Positions 15,212 to 23,662 of a stretch of DNA of 39,437 nt are shown piece by piece. The stretch is from CAYJBH01 sp964368815 (GTDB lineage Bacteria; Bacillota; Clostridia; Oscillospirales; Ruminococcaceae): positions 1 to 39,437 of the forward strand of contig CAYJDA010000023.1 in the NCBI GenBank assembly GCA_964368815.1, read 5' to 3'. A program made the translations under genes and the position numbers. The notes under the pieces are model-generated. The model saw only the letters and a list, made by a program, of their open reading frames with translations, did not search any database and was not told where the DNA came from. Each line of letters starts with the position of its first letter. The stretch's first letter is position 1.

Positions 15212-16087
15212 ATGAATGCATTTGAGCAATACTGCAAAAAATACCCTTTAGTTACCGAAAATATTGATGGCGGTAATTTTAGTTATAGATATTATAAAAA
15301 CGAAATTTCAACCGAAACGATAGTACTTTTGGTTGGCGGTATCGGGATGTCTGATTTAATCTACACACATTTTGAAAAACTCGCAGAGCATTTTTCGGTG
15401 ATTACCTTCGACTACTGCATAGATTATGACACAAACGAAAAACTTACAGCGGCGGTTGCAAAACTGCTGACAGAGCTTAACATAAAGGCGTGGTTTGTTG
15501 GGCAGTCGCTCGGCGGCTTCGTGGCACAGCTTATGGCGCAAAAACACCCCGAGGTTACAAAGGGTTTAATATTGTCAAACACCGGGTGCCTTTCGGCGGA
15601 TATGAGTAAGGAGGCTTATGCTTCATTAACCACGATGCTAAAAAGTACAAGTAAGGCAAAGAAAATGTTGAAACTGCTTCCGCTTTCGGCATTAAAAAAG
15701 CAGATAAGTGGTGCGGTGTTTAAAAAATATGCCTCCGATTTTAGTGAGTCTGAAAAATATCTTTTGCGTGAGCTGTGCGATATTATGGAAAAAAAGCTTA
15801 CAAAAGCATACGAACTGCATATGTTAAACCTGCTTATCGACATGGAAAACCATAACGGAATGACGAGTGCTGAGTTTTTATTCCTAAACGACACGGTTTT
15901 ATTGATGTTATCGGAGGATGATAAAACATTTAGCGACGGTGTAAAAAATGCACTTATCGAGCTTATGCCAAACCCTACAATGATAACCGACCTAGAGGGT
16001 GGGCATCTTGCGCTTATGGTAAACTGTGATAGGTATGTTGATATTATAGTTGATTATATCGGTAAACGAATTAAACCAATCAGCTAA
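15212..16087 (+). CDS. Alpha/beta hydrolase controlled with the ECF/ABC operon
   Basis: The 291-residue protein has the oxyanion segment LLVGGIGMSD, nucleophile elbow VGQSLGGFVA near residue 98, an acid candidate in LSEDDKTF and a catalytic His in LEGGHLAL. All triad positions are present. It is divergent from tetR and its promoter carries the same operator as the ECF and methyltransferase operons. In such a regulon a hydrolase could open or modify an imported ligand, as siderophore esterases do; that is inference. No signal peptide, so cytoplasmic. Confidence 0.85.
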   Translation: MNAFEQYCKKYPLVTENIDGGNFSYRYYKNEISTETIVLLVGGIGMSDLIYTHFEKLAEHFSVITFDYCIDYDTNEKLTAAVAKLLTELNIKAWFVGQSLGGFVAQLMAQKHPEVTKGLILSNTGCLSADMSKEAYASLTTMLKSTSKAKKMLKLLPLSALKKQISGAVFKKYASDFSESEKYLLRELCDIMEKKLTKAYELHMLNLLIDMENHNGMTSAEFLFLNDTVLLMLSEDDKTFSDGVKNALIELMPNPTMITDLEGGHLALMVNCDRYVDIIVDYIGKRIKPIS

Positions 16088-16144
16088 GCATGCTATCATC
16101 TTGGTTGTTTGGATAACGCCAGGCACTGGATTTTAAAAGGTGCG

Positions 16145-17011
16145 CTAACTACATTCCTTTATCAATCTTCTATAGTTTCCCGGACTCATTTCGAAGTGTT
16201 TTTTAAAAACGGTTGCAAAATAGTTATAGTCAGCAAAACCGGTTTCATTAGCTATGTCAGCAATAGAGTGATTTGTTGTTTGTAAAAGTATGCCTGCCAT
16301 CTGAAGTCGGTAGATGGTAATGAATTTTATTGGTGAAATATTAAAATGCTTTTTAAAAAGCACATACGTATGCTCTCTTGAAATGTCGAGATAATCTGCA
16401 AGAGAGCTTACCGAAATGTTGCTATTATTGTAGTAGCTCTTTATATACTCAATTGCGAGCGACATATGCCCCTTCGTGTCGGAATACATCTCTATATTCG
16501 AGTTTAACACATCAGTGTTTGTTAGATAAATATATATTATATCAAAAAACAAGGATACTACCTTTATTTTGGTTGCATCATGATCATCGTTTGATAGATT
16601 TATTATCTCATGATAGAGCTCGCTTAATCGTGTGTCTTTTTCGGTAACGCAGACCGGAGCTTTAACAGATATAGAGTTTTTAAGAAGAAGTCCATGGATA
16701 TCATAAATGTCATTTTTGTTCTTAAATCCAATCCAGTAGTATTCCCACGGGTCCTGTTCATCGGCTTGATAAAAGGTAACTTCACCCTCGAAAATAAAAA
16801 AAGTTGAGCCGGCAGATAACCTATAAAGCGTATTATGTGTTCTAAATATACCTTTGCCTTTATGAATATAAACCATAATTGTATATGCTCTTATATACGG
16901 ACCGTAGGAGTAGCCGGGGTCACATTTTTGAGTTCCACAAAATAATATGTCAACGGTGGGTATGTGCAAATTGCGAAAAAAAAGCTCCTCAGCCATGGTG
17001 AAATTGTTCAT
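16145..17011 (-). CDS. AraC-family transcriptional regulator
   Basis: The 288-residue protein has an N-terminal cupin-like ligand-binding domain (about residues 15-150). A C-terminal double helix-turn-helix (about 187-285) includes VSSLADYLDISREHTYVLFK and the family signature region IADIANETGFADYNYFATVF. It is divergent from a sugar-type ABC transporter operon, the usual position of an AraC activator that senses the transported carbohydrate. AAGGA lies 8 bases before the ATG. It is convergent with the alpha/beta hydrolase gene, with a 57-base gap holding nothing I recognise. Confidence 0.92.
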   Translation of the reverse strand: MNNFTMAEELFFRNLHIPTVDILFCGTQKCDPGYSYGPYIRAYTIMVYIHKGKGIFRTHNTLYRLSAGSTFFIFEGEVTFYQADEQDPWEYYWIGFKNKNDIYDIHGLLLKNSISVKAPVCVTEKDTRLSELYHEIINLSNDDHDATKIKVVSLFFDIIYIYLTNTDVLNSNIEMYSDTKGHMSLAIEYIKSYYNNSNISVSSLADYLDISREHTYVLFKKHFNISPIKFITIYRLQMAGILLQTTNHSIADIANETGFADYNYFATVFKKHFEMSPGNYRRLIKECS

Positions 17012-17192
17012 TACACTAATCCTTATCTAACAAATTTAAACATTCTAACAACATTATTATATATTATTCATGCTTTAAAATCAATATAATTGTTTACATG
17101 GATGAATGTTCATAATTTTATCACAAATTTTATTACAACTTTTGTTAATTATGTATTTGTCCGGAAAAGAATTCATATACGGAGGAAGATGG

Positions 17193-18866
17193 ATGAAAAG
17201 AATAGTAGCACTTTTACTGTCACTTATTATGGCGTTTAGCTTTGTGGCATGTTCAAGCGACACCGGCACAGATGCACCGGCAGACGACGCGCCGGCAGGA
17301 GATACCGAATCCGGTGATGCACCGGCAGGCGAAGTATCGGAGGGCGGATACGACACCACTCCGATTACACTAAGCGCATTTATGAATCAGGTTCCAAATC
17401 CACCCGACTGGGAGTGGGGACAGGATCCATCTTCACAGAAAATAACCGAGCTCACCGGAGTGACGATAGAATATACCTACGCCACTACAACCGATAACAC
17501 CGAGCTTAATACCTTGCTCGCTTCGGGACAGGATTTACCCGACTTTGTTGTAACTCCTTTAACCGGTACAGTGCGTAGCACCCTTGTTGACCAAGGTTTT
17601 GTTCTTCCGCTAAACCAGCTTGCCGATGAGCATTTTCCACAGTTCTGGGATAACCTTCCGCTCGATATGGACAAGGTTTATCAGGAAGAAGACGGTAACT
17701 TCTACACCATAGTATCCTGGTATGGAGACCCAAGCAAATATGATGATCAGATACTTAACACCAGAGGTCCTGTAAGTATTACTATTAAAGAAGAGTATCT
17801 TGAAGAGGTGGGAAATCCTGAGATGGTTACCTTGGATGATTATGCGGCTGTTATAACCGAAATTTCCGAACTTCACCCCGAGATAACCCACCCAATATAT
17901 GATCATTACCCGAATAATCCAAAGAGTAATAGCTCTTTTATTAACCTACTTGCAAGAATGTACGGCGCAACGAATAGTTATTTCCACTGGGATGGAGAAA
18001 CACCTACATCGGTGTTTATGCAGGACTACTATAAAGACGCTTTAAAGCAATATAACGACTTCTATCAGCAGGGATTGATTAATGCCGAGCGTTTTGCCTA
18101 CAAAGCAGACCAAGAAAAAGGTACATATCAAGAGATGAACTTCATCAGCCATGTTGGATACTACTGGAATGTTATTGACGGTATTGGTAACACAACCGAC
18201 GTTATTTACAAAACCATAGAATTCCCAATGCCGGAGGGAAGAACCTCTGATCAGCTAAAAATTCATGACGATTACTACGGACTCGGCTCCGGTGGAGTAT
18301 TTATCACAAAGGATACCGAAAACCCCGATAGAGCTATCCAGTACCTTGATTTCCTACAGTCTAAAGAAGGACAGCTTATCCACCGCTACGGTGTTGAGGG
18401 TGTAACCTGGGAAGAGGGCGAAGACGGCCGTCCTATAGACACTCAGGCAAAGCTTGACGCACAGGCAGCAGGCGAGTACACATTGCAGAAAGACCTCGGT
18501 GTTTACAACTACAACTTCTCATGGGTAACCTCCAACTGGATTTTAGTATATGGTGCTACCGGCACATATGCAAACTTCCCGCCCATGCTTCCCGACTTTG
18601 AAGTAATGACCCCTCACCAACAGGACGAGCGTGTATCCGACCTAACATACATTCTCACTAACCCCGACGAGGTTATTTTACAAGATCAAATAAACACACT
18701 CTGGGCTCAAGGTGTTGCAGAAATGGTAACTGCAGACAGCGACGATGAGTTTGAGCAGCTTTATGCCGAGTTTATTGCCGATATGGAAACCGCAGGAGTA
18801 GACACTTTGGATGGATACTACCAGGCACGCGCAGAGCACTGGAAATCGGTAGGATTAATAGCCTAA
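17193..18866 (+). CDS. Extracellular solute-binding lipoprotein, LplA/YtcQ type
   Basis: ATG at 17193 is chosen because GGAGG lies 7 bases upstream and it opens a clean lipoprotein signal, MKRIVALLLSLIMAFSFVAC, with Cys20 as the lipidation site. An upstream in-frame ATG at 17106 has no ribosome binding site. The mature 537 residues begin with a low-complexity Asp/Ala/Pro/Gly linker and continue with an oligosaccharide-type binding fold. Large binding proteins of this kind pair with LplB/YtcP-like permeases, encoded next. The ligand is probably an oligosaccharide or polysaccharide fragment (family inference). No ATPase gene is present nearby, as usual for systems sharing an MsmX/MsmK-type ATPase. 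Confidence 0.9.
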   Translation: MKRIVALLLSLIMAFSFVACSSDTGTDAPADDAPAGDTESGDAPAGEVSEGGYDTTPITLSAFMNQVPNPPDWEWGQDPSSQKITELTGVTIEYTYATTTDNTELNTLLASGQDLPDFVVTPLTGTVRSTLVDQGFVLPLNQLADEHFPQFWDNLPLDMDKVYQEEDGNFYTIVSWYGDPSKYDDQILNTRGPVSITIKEEYLEEVGNPEMVTLDDYAAVITEISELHPEITHPIYDHYPNNPKSNSSFINLLARMYGATNSYFHWDGETPTSVFMQDYYKDALKQYNDFYQQGLINAERFAYKADQEKGTYQEMNFISHVGYYWNVIDGIGNTTDVIYKTIEFPMPEGRTSDQLKIHDDYYGLGSGGVFITKDTENPDRAIQYLDFLQSKEGQLIHRYGVEGVTWEEGEDGRPIDTQAKLDAQAAGEYTLQKDLGVYNYNFSWVTSNWILVYGATGTYANFPPMLPDFEVMTPHQQDERVSDLTYILTNPDEVILQDQINTLWAQGVAEMVTADSDDEFEQLYAEFIADMETAGVDTLDGYYQARAEHWKSVGLIA

Positions 18867-18880
18867 GACTGATATATCCG

Positions 18881-18925
18881 ATAGATGCCGAGCAGAAATA
18901 ATTTGCTCGGTATCTATTCTTTTTT
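18881..18925 (+). terminator. Intra-operon hairpin after the binding-protein gene
   Basis: A 14-bp stem (18881-18894 with 18904-18917, one G-U pair) is followed by TTCTTTTTT. It lies between the binding protein and the permeases, so it probably lets only part of the transcripts continue and keeps the binding protein in excess. Confidence 0.75.
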
Positions 18926-18941
18926 AAACAAAGGGGGAAAC

Positions 18942-19892
18942 GTGAGTAGACCAAAATCTAAGGAAGGTTCAGTACTTTCTAAAAAAGGATTAAAAAGTTT
19001 TCTATCACAGATAGATTTGCATTTTATGGTGTTGCCGGCACTTATTTGCATGATACTTTTTAATTTTCTACCACTTGCCGGGTTGCAGATTGCTTTTAAA
19101 GACTATAAATTTGCACTGGGTATATGGGAGAGCCCTTTCGCCGGCCTTAAACATTTTGATGCAATTTTTTCCGATCCGAACATCTATCCCATTATATGGA
19201 ACACGATAGGACTATCATTTATTAAAGCATTTGGAATTTTTCCGATACCGATTATATTTGCTATTCTTCTAAATGAGGTTACCCACACGCGGTATAAAAA
19301 GGTTGTACAAACGGTGAGTTATTTCCCCTATTTTTTATCTTGGGCAGTCATTTCGCTCATGGCTATCGAATGGCTTGCTCCAAGTGGTTTTATCAATGCG
19401 GGACTTGTTTCACTGGGCATTCTGGACGACCCTTACTTTTTCCTCGGTGAAGCGGAGGCATTCTGGGGTGTATCGGTTTTTCTTGATATATGGAAAAATG
19501 TTGGTTATTCCTCCATTATATATCTTGCGGCAATAACCGGAGTTGATAAAGAAGTTGTAGAAGCGTCGGTTATCGACGGTGCGGGGAGATTTAGACGAAT
19601 AATAAACGTAACTGTACCGGCAATTCTCCCAACAATTATGATACTTCTGATAATGAATGTGGGAAATCTTTTAAAGGGCGGATCCAACTTTGATATATCC
19701 TACAACCTTGGAAACAACCTAAACTACGACCGTTCAGAAATAATCGACACCTATGTTTTAGAAATAGGTATATCTCAGGCGAGATTTGCCTACGCAACTG
19801 CAATAGGTCTTATTCAATCGGTTGTTTCGGCTACACTGCTTGTCACCACCAATGCTATTAGCAAAAGGTTGACAGGCGAGAGCTTCTTTTAG
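18942..19892 (+). CDS. ABC sugar permease, LplB/YtcP type
   Basis: The start is GTG at 18942 with AAGGGGG just upstream; the longer in-frame ATG at 18885 lies inside the preceding hairpin. The 316-residue protein has six membrane helices and the cytoplasmic coupling (EAA) loop EASVIDGAGRFRRIINVTVP, which contacts the ATPase. It pairs with the next gene to form the channel for the binding protein at 17193-18866. Confidence 0.9.
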   Translation: MSRPKSKEGSVLSKKGLKSFLSQIDLHFMVLPALICMILFNFLPLAGLQIAFKDYKFALGIWESPFAGLKHFDAIFSDPNIYPIIWNTIGLSFIKAFGIFPIPIIFAILLNEVTHTRYKKVVQTVSYFPYFLSWAVISLMAIEWLAPSGFINAGLVSLGILDDPYFFLGEAEAFWGVSVFLDIWKNVGYSSIIYLAAITGVDKEVVEASVIDGAGRFRRIINVTVPAILPTIMILLIMNVGNLLKGGSNFDISYNLGNNLNYDRSEIIDTYVLEIGISQARFAYATAIGLIQSVVSATLLVTTNAISKRLTGESFF

Positions 19893-19907
19893 AAGGGGGA
19901 CAATATT

Positions 19908-20810
19908 ATGATAAAAAGAAAAGATGTAGATCCTTGGCAAAAATTCGGTATAGCCGATATAATTATCTATATTGTACTCGCTATGGTTGTGCTCGCGACT
20001 GCGTTTCCATTCTGGAATGCTGTGGTACTATCCTTCAACGAGGGCCGAGACGCACAAACCGGAGGAATATACTTTTGGCCAAGGGCATTTACCCTTGATA
20101 ACTATAAGGAGGTTTTTGCCGACGGCAGCGTATGGACAGCATATCTTGTTACCATCGCAAGGGCTGTGCTTGGAGTTGTTACAACTCTGATAGTAACTTC
20201 CATGTTTTCTTACGCACTGAGCAAACCGAACCTGAAATTTCGCAAATTTTACATGATACTGGTTTTGATCTCAATGTATTTCAACGGTGGTATCATACCA
20301 ACTTATCTTGTTATCAGAGATTTGCAACTGCTTGACACATTCTGGGTTTATGTTGTAATGTGGATGTTCAATCAATTCTATGCACTGGTTTTTATATCCT
20401 TTTTTAAAGGGATACCTGTTGCACTTACCGAGTCGGCAAAGCTGGACGGTGCGAGCGAGTTTAGGATATATCGCAGTATAATCTTACCGCTGTCGAAACC
20501 GGTTATCGCTGCTGTTACGCTATTTGTTGCGGTTAACCACTGGAATGCATGGCAGGACAATATGCTCTATGTTAGGGATGAATCACTTACCACACTATCC
20601 TTCCTATTTGTAAAGATGATACGTTCGCAGGCGGCACTGGAGAGCGTAGCCTCCGAGATAGGGGATGTGAGCATGAGCCTCAATAATGTAAGTACAACAA
20701 CACTTTCTCTTGCAACTATGGTTGTTGCAACAATACCTATCCTGTGTGTTTATCCGTTTGTGCAAAGATATTTCACATCCGGTATCATGATAGGCTCGGT
20801 TAAGGGATAA
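19908..20810 (+). CDS. ABC sugar permease, LplC/YtcP type
   Basis: The 300-residue protein has six membrane helices and the coupling loop ESAKLDGASEFRIYRSIILP near residue 175. The C-terminus ends YFTSGIMIGSVKG, typical of this permease subfamily. GGGGGA lies shortly before the ATG. It is in the same operon as the other permease (15-base gap) and is followed after 24 bases by a uroporphyrinogen-decarboxylase-family gene. Confidence 0.9.
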   Translation: MIKRKDVDPWQKFGIADIIIYIVLAMVVLATAFPFWNAVVLSFNEGRDAQTGGIYFWPRAFTLDNYKEVFADGSVWTAYLVTIARAVLGVVTTLIVTSMFSYALSKPNLKFRKFYMILVLISMYFNGGIIPTYLVIRDLQLLDTFWVYVVMWMFNQFYALVFISFFKGIPVALTESAKLDGASEFRIYRSIILPLSKPVIAAVTLFVAVNHWNAWQDNMLYVRDESLTTLSFLFVKMIRSQAALESVASEIGDVSMSLNNVSTTTLSLATMVVATIPILCVYPFVQRYFTSGIMIGSVKG

Positions 20811-20834
20811 TTATAATAATTGGAGACTAAAAAA

Positions 20835-21986
20835 ATGACAAACGATGGAATACATTCAATGCAGCTAAGGGAAAACATGACACCCGGAGCTAAAAAGATG
20901 AGAGATTTTTATAGCCTGAAACCTAATGCCGGCATCTATCAAAAAGAGTTTGGTTTTTATTCACTCGATAGATGGAAAGCGGAGGGACATATCAAGGAGG
21001 GCGATAATCTCGACGAGCTGTTCGGCTTTGATGCACCGGGGAAACATTCTCTCGGAGGACTTGGCTGGTGTGAGGCATCCTTTTATCCGGAATTTGAAAC
21101 TGTTCAGATAGAGGATAGGGGCGAGCATGAAGTGGTTCAGGATTTTGCCGGACGGCATGTTTTATATTTTAAAAACCGCAGAAGTGGCTTTATGCCGGAA
21201 TATATAGACCACCCGGTTAAGGACATGAAAAGCTGGGAGGAGCAGTGCAGATGGCGCATGGATAAAAAGACGCCTGAACGCTATATTGATATCGAGGCAA
21301 AAATGCCTGCGGCAATAAAAGCGGCGGGCGAGGGACAGGTTATCTGTCAGGATCTTGTTGGCGGATATATGTATCTCAGAAGCCTGATGGGGCCGCTGGA
21401 GCTTATGTATATGGTATACGACGAGCCGGAACTCATACATGAGTGCATGAAAACATGGTTCGAGCTTGCAGATGCTATTATTGCAAAGCATCAACAGTAT
21501 GTGACGCTTGATGAAATCTTTCTTGCAGAGGATATCTGCTATAATCATGGTTCTCTCATCTCGCACGACATGATAAACGAATTCCTTTTCCCCTATTACC
21601 AACAGCTAATAAACAATGCAAAAACAAGGCAGATAGACAAGAATAGAAGGTTGGTTATACAGGTGGACACCGATGGTTTTTCTGATGATGTTATCGAGGT
21701 GTATAAAAAGGGGATAGGCATGAGCTATCTCAGCCCGTTTGAGGTGGCCTCCAACTGTGATGTTGTGCGTGCTCGCAAACAGTATCCCGAACTGCTCATA
21801 CTTGGTGGGTTTGATAAAAGAATCATGGCGCAGAGTAAGGAGGCGATAGATCGTGAAGTGGAAAGAATAATGCCCTTCATGAAGTCAACAGGCGGATATA
21901 TACCAACCTGCGATCACGGAGTGCCGGAGGAGGTAAGCTTCGAAAACTATATGCACTATCGTAAAAGAATGCTTGAATTTGCATAG
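20835..21986 (+). CDS. Uroporphyrinogen-decarboxylase-family protein (first copy)
   Basis: ATG at 20835 is chosen with GGAG 9 bases upstream; a TTG at 20820 overlaps that site. The 383-residue protein has the URO-D fold pattern, with features such as IQVDTDGFSDDVIEVYKKGI, SPFEVASNCDVV, LLILGGFDKRIMAQ and the terminal GGYIPTCDHGVPEEVSFENY. Family members outside heme synthesis include corrinoid methyltransferases (MtaA/CmuA-like). Its place as last gene of a sugar ABC operon argues against heme synthesis and for a role linked to the imported compound, perhaps methyl-group removal. That role is inferred, not shown. Confidence 0.82.
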   Translation: MTNDGIHSMQLRENMTPGAKKMRDFYSLKPNAGIYQKEFGFYSLDRWKAEGHIKEGDNLDELFGFDAPGKHSLGGLGWCEASFYPEFETVQIEDRGEHEVVQDFAGRHVLYFKNRRSGFMPEYIDHPVKDMKSWEEQCRWRMDKKTPERYIDIEAKMPAAIKAAGEGQVICQDLVGGYMYLRSLMGPLELMYMVYDEPELIHECMKTWFELADAIIAKHQQYVTLDEIFLAEDICYNHGSLISHDMINEFLFPYYQQLINNAKTRQIDKNRRLVIQVDTDGFSDDVIEVYKKGIGMSYLSPFEVASNCDVVRARKQYPELLILGGFDKRIMAQSKEAIDREVERIMPFMKSTGGYIPTCDHGVPEEVSFENYMHYRKRMLEFA

Positions 21987-22001
21987 ATTAATTTATTGGG
22001 A

Positions 22002-22044
22002 AGGGCTGTCGCGGATGTTTGTGTTCGCGGCAGCCCTCTTTTTT
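22002..22044 (+). terminator. Terminator of the first ABC/URO-D operon
   Basis: A 12-bp GC-rich stem (22002-22013 with 22026-22037) with one G-T pair is followed by TCTTTTTT, 15 bases past the URO-D stop codon. Confidence 0.9.
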
Positions 22045-22049
22045 ATGCC

Positions 22050-22082
22050 CACCACCGACTATGCCGGTGGTGAGTTTTTTTG
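22050..22082 (+). terminator. Second tandem terminator
   Basis: An 8-bp perfect stem (22050-22057 with 22065-22072), GC-rich, is followed by T7. It lies directly after the first terminator and so forms a double terminator separating the two ABC operons. The following 226 bases to the next promoter are AT-rich and hold nothing I recognise. Confidence 0.85.
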
Positions 22083-22308
22083 TTTTTTACTCCGACTATA
22101 CCATGCATTTTTAAAAAGAATATTAAAGAGCGTTGCACCATTAGTTATTCTTGATCATTTACTTTATATCCAGCATTATATAGTCATTTGAATATTATAG
22201 TCATAAACTCTTATGTAATAACTTAATGAATAAAAGTTGAATTTAAAGTTTTAAAAATCATAACTAAAACGTTAATAAAATATTAAACAATAAAGTAAAA
22301 AAAATAGC

Positions 22309-22337
22309 TTGACATTTATGCAAATAGCTGATAATAT
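22309..22337 (+). promoter_or_regulatory. Sigma-A-type promoter of the second URO-D/ABC operon
   Basis: -35 TTGACA (22309-22314), exact 17-base spacer, -10 TAATAT (22332-22337). It lies 40 bases before the ATG of the URO-D gene. Confidence 0.8.
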
Positions 22338-22377
22338 TTATACATTCAATGAAAAAAGTTGTTATTTGGAGAACAAT

Positions 22378-23589
22378 ATGACATCCAGAGAGCGTGTGCG
22401 TAAAGTACTCATGCATGAAATTCCTGACAGAATACCTAATGGTCTTGGTGGTTGCGAAACTACAGGGTTACATATAATAGCATATAAAAGGTTACAAGAA
22501 CTTCTTGGATTAAGCTCTGAACTGCCACGTGTAAATACATTTATGCTTAACGCAGTGTTTGAACAAGATGTAATGGAGCGGATTGAATCCGATGTAATGC
22601 TAATTGCATCCCCGAGAATGTGCAGTGCAGATTACAGAGGTGAAAATAACAAGAAACAGTGGAAAGAACAGACGCTGTTTTCGAAAAAATTTTCAGTGTC
22701 AAGAAAAGAAAAATTTAACAATATGCCGGACGGCAGTATACTATGGGAAAACAATAATTTTATTGCCCCTAAAAATTCATTCTATTTTGACCAAATGGAA
22801 AGTACGGATATTCTTGCTGAATTTGAATATCCTGATCCCGACAAATACAAGCCTATTAATTACTTAACCGATGACATTTTGAGAAAGCTTGAAAATCTTG
22901 CAAAGTTTTATTATGAAAATACTGATTATAGTTTAAGTTTAGGTGAAACAATAACCGACCTACAGATTGCACCCGGTGGCATGATTGGTTCGATGATCTT
23001 GATGAAAGAAGAACCGGAGATTATGAAGCAACTTTTGCAAAAGTCTTTGGAAATGGGATTAATACAGCTAAAGATGTTAGATGAAGCGGTGGGAAAATAC
23101 GTTGATATTTTGGGAATTGCTCACGACTTTGGCGATAATCGAGGGGTAATGATAGGGGCAAATTTATGGCGAGAGATATACAAGCCATATTACAAAACGC
23201 TTTTTACCGAAGCAAAAAAAACAACAAAAATGAAATTTAATCTCCATTCCTGTGGAAGCATAGTTGATATTCTTGATGATTTAATTGAATGTGGTGTGGA
23301 AATTTATAATCCGGTACAAATATCCGGAAACGGTAGTAGCCCAGACATTTTAAAAAAGCAATTTGGAGAAAAAATAGTTTTTTGGGGAGGAGCTTACGAC
23401 ACACAGCTGAACGCTCAATTTAAAGATTACGAAAGTGTGTATGAAAATGTAGCCGAATCAATTAATACTTTTAAAGAGAGTGGAGGATATATTTTCTCGG
23501 GCGTACACAATCTTCCTGCTGAGATGGACAAAATACATATTAAAGCTATGATCGATGCATTTAACGACAATAAATACTACACAAAATAA
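22378..23589 (+). CDS. Uroporphyrinogen-decarboxylase-family protein (second copy)
   Basis: The start at 22378 follows GGAG 6 bases upstream and gives MTSRERVRKVLMHEIPDRIP, the normal start of this family; the frame upstream overlaps the promoter. The 403-residue protein contains the conserved FNLHSCGSIVDILDDLIECG, the PVQISGNG segment, FWGGAYDTQ and GGYIFSGVHNLPAEM. His-Ser-Cys-Gly is a likely metal-binding site as in MtaA-type methyltransferases. The usual HN-(I/V)-Q near the end is HNLP here. It heads an operon with a second sugar-type ABC importer, mirroring the first module with the gene order reversed. Confidence 0.85.
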   Translation: MTSRERVRKVLMHEIPDRIPNGLGGCETTGLHIIAYKRLQELLGLSSELPRVNTFMLNAVFEQDVMERIESDVMLIASPRMCSADYRGENNKKQWKEQTLFSKKFSVSRKEKFNNMPDGSILWENNNFIAPKNSFYFDQMESTDILAEFEYPDPDKYKPINYLTDDILRKLENLAKFYYENTDYSLSLGETITDLQIAPGGMIGSMILMKEEPEIMKQLLQKSLEMGLIQLKMLDEAVGKYVDILGIAHDFGDNRGVMIGANLWREIYKPYYKTLFTEAKKTTKMKFNLHSCGSIVDILDDLIECGVEIYNPVQISGNGSSPDILKKQFGEKIVFWGGAYDTQLNAQFKDYESVYENVAESINTFKESGGYIFSGVHNLPAEMDKIHIKAMIDAFNDNKYYTK

Positions 23590-23662
23590 AGTCATAGTCT
23601 ATTCAGAGTTGATCAAGGTTTTCTTACCTTTATCATATTAACAAAAAAATAAGGAGTAAAAA

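Noticed and set aside
17081..17359. Minus-strand open frame overlapping the first solute-binding protein gene
   Set aside because: Its Ser/Ala/Pro/Gly-rich product is the reverse of the binding protein's low-complexity linker, and the plus-strand lipoprotein reading is clearly correct.
22083..22308. Gene or riboswitch in the AT-rich gap before the second URO-D operon
   Set aside because: No frame with a ribosome binding site and no stable conserved-looking stem is visible; only the promoter at its end is supported.
20835..23589. Heme biosynthesis genes (HemE)
   Set aside because: Both proteins belong to the URO-D superfamily, but their context is sugar ABC operons without other heme genes, and the second has an HSCG motif seen in methyltransferase-type members.
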